Positions 20,533 through 21,446 of a DNA stretch of 21,446 nucleotides are shown one piece after another. Source of the stretch: Dehalococcoidia bacterium (GTDB lineage Bacteria > Chloroflexota > Dehalococcoidia > SAR202 > UBA11138). Position 1 is the first letter of the stretch. Each line of letters starts with the position of its first letter. Below the pieces are notes generated by a model that was not told the origin of the DNA, made no database searches, and saw nothing but the letters and a program-made list of their open reading frames with translations. Position numbers and translations under genes: made by a program. The stretch lies in contig JAAXHZ010000063.1 in the NCBI GenBank assembly GCA_012270625.1, positions 1 to 21,446 on the forward strand, written 5' to 3'.

Positions 20533-21446
20533 GTGGCCGACGCGTCGAACAGAGTCTGTGCCAATCAAGACCGGCTGATCGCGATCGTTGGTCCAACCGC
20601 CATTGGCAAAACTGACCTCGCGATGAGGTTGGCTCGGTGCGTTCCTGCCGAAATAGTCGGCGCAGATAGTCGCCAAGTGTATCGTCACATGGATGTAGGC
20701 ACTGCCAAGCCTTCTGCCGAAGAGCGAGCTCATGTCCCTCATCATTTGGTTGACATAATTGACCCGAGAGATGAATTCAGCTTAGGTGAGTACGCTAAAC
20801 TGGCAAAAGATTCAATAAAGAGCGTCAATCTTAGGGCAAAAACCCCTCTCTTGGTCGGGGGAACCGGCCAGTATGTAATGGCCTTGCTAGAGGGATGGAG
20901 CGTTCCGCCAGTTGCACCGGACGCCAACCTGCGAGCACGCCTCGACGCCCAGCTTAAGGCGAACGGCATTGACTCGCTCATTGAGGAACTCGGAGAGCTT
21001 GACCCGGTCGCCTTGGAGGCCGTCGATCTGAAGAACCCACGTCGAATCATCAGGGCCATTGAAAGGGCTGCGTCCGGTCATACATGGGGATCTCAGCCGC
21101 ACAGGATAGAGCCGTCCTTTCAGTCAATAGTGATCGGACTCAGCGCCGATCGTGAGCAGCTGTACGACAGGGCGGACCGGCGGATGGACTCAATGATAGT
21201 GAACGGCTTCCTTCACGAAGTAGAATGGCTCCTAGCCGCCGGATATGCGCCAGAATTGCCTGCTATGAGCGGCATAGGCTACAGTGAGCTCGTGGATCAC
21301 CTGTTGAAGGGCGTTGATCTGCAGGATTCCATCCAGCGGGCGAAGTATCGAACTCATCGCTACATTCGTCAGCAGTCCAACTGGTTCAGAGCTTCCGATA
21401 CTAGGATCAAGTGGTTCGAGATATCCGAGACTGACGCCGCGCTAGA
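20533..21446 (+). CDS. miaA: tRNA dimethylallyltransferase (partial, 3' end cut by the window)
   Basis: Adds a dimethylallyl group from DMAPP to A37 of tRNAs that read UNN codons. The frame is open to the right edge, with 304 residues visible, close to the full ~310-320. Landmarks are the P-loop GPTAIGKT (20-27), ADSRQVYRHMDVGTAKP (44-60), HHLVDIIDP (70-78), GGTGQYV (109-115), KNPRRIIRAIE, AMSGIGYSEL and RYIRQQSNWFR near the end. The GTG at 20533 has AGGA eight bases upstream and places the P-loop about 20 residues in. An in-frame GTG at 20509 would add eight residues. It follows tpiA by 136 bases. Confidence 0.95.
   Translation, partial: MADASNRVCANQDRLIAIVGPTAIGKTDLAMRLARCVPAEIVGADSRQVYRHMDVGTAKPSAEERAHVPHHLVDIIDPRDEFSLGEYAKLAKDSIKSVNLRAKTPLLVGGTGQYVMALLEGWSVPPVAPDANLRARLDAQLKANGIDSLIEELGELDPVALEAVDLKNPRRIIRAIERAASGHTWGSQPHRIEPSFQSIVIGLSADREQLYDRADRRMDSMIVNGFLHEVEWLLAAGYAPELPAMSGIGYSELVDHLLKGVDLQDSIQRAKYRTHRYIRQQSNWFRASDTRIKWFEISETDAAL

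Noticed and set aside
1..21446. Mobile elements, CRISPR arrays, phage or defence genes
   Set aside because: No direct-repeat arrays, terminal inverted repeats, transposase or integrase motifs were seen; all coding sequence fits housekeeping genes.

Overview
The window carries ordinary bacterial chromosomal genes on both strands, tightly packed, with moderately high GC, many GTG and TTG start codons and long runs of overlapping genes. The gene content fits a lineage of Chloroflexota (Dehalococcoidia/SAR202-like): an anabolic his cluster with a HisZ-like gene, a DUF3105 membrane protein, a polyprenyl synthetase of the WKWG/INAGD type and an archaeal-type phosphoglycerate mutase. That placement is inferred from remembered family patterns, not from a search. 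No transposase, integrase, CRISPR array or phage gene was seen.

Layout. (1) 1-1324: the 3' end of a tRNA (probably tRNA-His), a metallo-beta-lactamase-fold hydrolase and a complete tRNA-Arg(TCG). (2) 1432-2301, minus: a DegV-family fatty-acid-binding protein. It is divergent from (3), 2561-8551, plus: a histidine operon hisZ-hisG-(zinc-dependent phospholipase C-like ORF)-hisD-hisC-hisB, in which every junction overlaps. (4) 8558-15206, minus: a purine operon whose transcription order is guaA-purD-purE-purB-purC-(DUF3105)-purS. It converges on the his operon with six bases between the two stop codons. (5) 15331-21446, plus: a tsaC/sua5-like gene, a polyprenyl synthetase, pgk, an archaeal-type (ApgM) phosphoglycerate mutase, tpiA and miaA, the last cut by the right edge.

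How the genes work together. The his operon gives the first step (HisG), IGP dehydratase (HisB), the aminotransferase (HisC) and histidinol dehydrogenase (HisD). HisB is monofunctional, so a histidinol-phosphate phosphatase must come from elsewhere, and the uncharacterised metal-hydrolase-like ORF inside the operon is a candidate. The purine operon covers the GAR, N5-CAIR/CAIR, SAICAR and adenylosuccinate lyase steps, one FGAM synthase subunit, and GMP synthesis. PurF, PurN, PurL, PurQ, PurM, PurK and PurH are not here. The right-hand block combines three lower-glycolysis/gluconeogenesis enzymes with two tRNA-modification genes (tsaC for t6A, miaA for i6A) and an isoprenoid synthase. MiaA uses dimethylallyl diphosphate, so it shares a precursor pool with the prenyl synthase.

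Most interesting points: a HisZ-like protein next to a long-form HisG that carries its own regulatory domain; the phosphoesterase-like ORF between hisG and hisD; DUF3105 inside the pur operon; PurE lacking a conserved His; and unexplained RNA or operator-like dyads before hisZ, tpiA and miaA. There is no stretch longer than 300 bases without a gene. The largest gap is 2302-2560, which holds the divergent degV/his control region.
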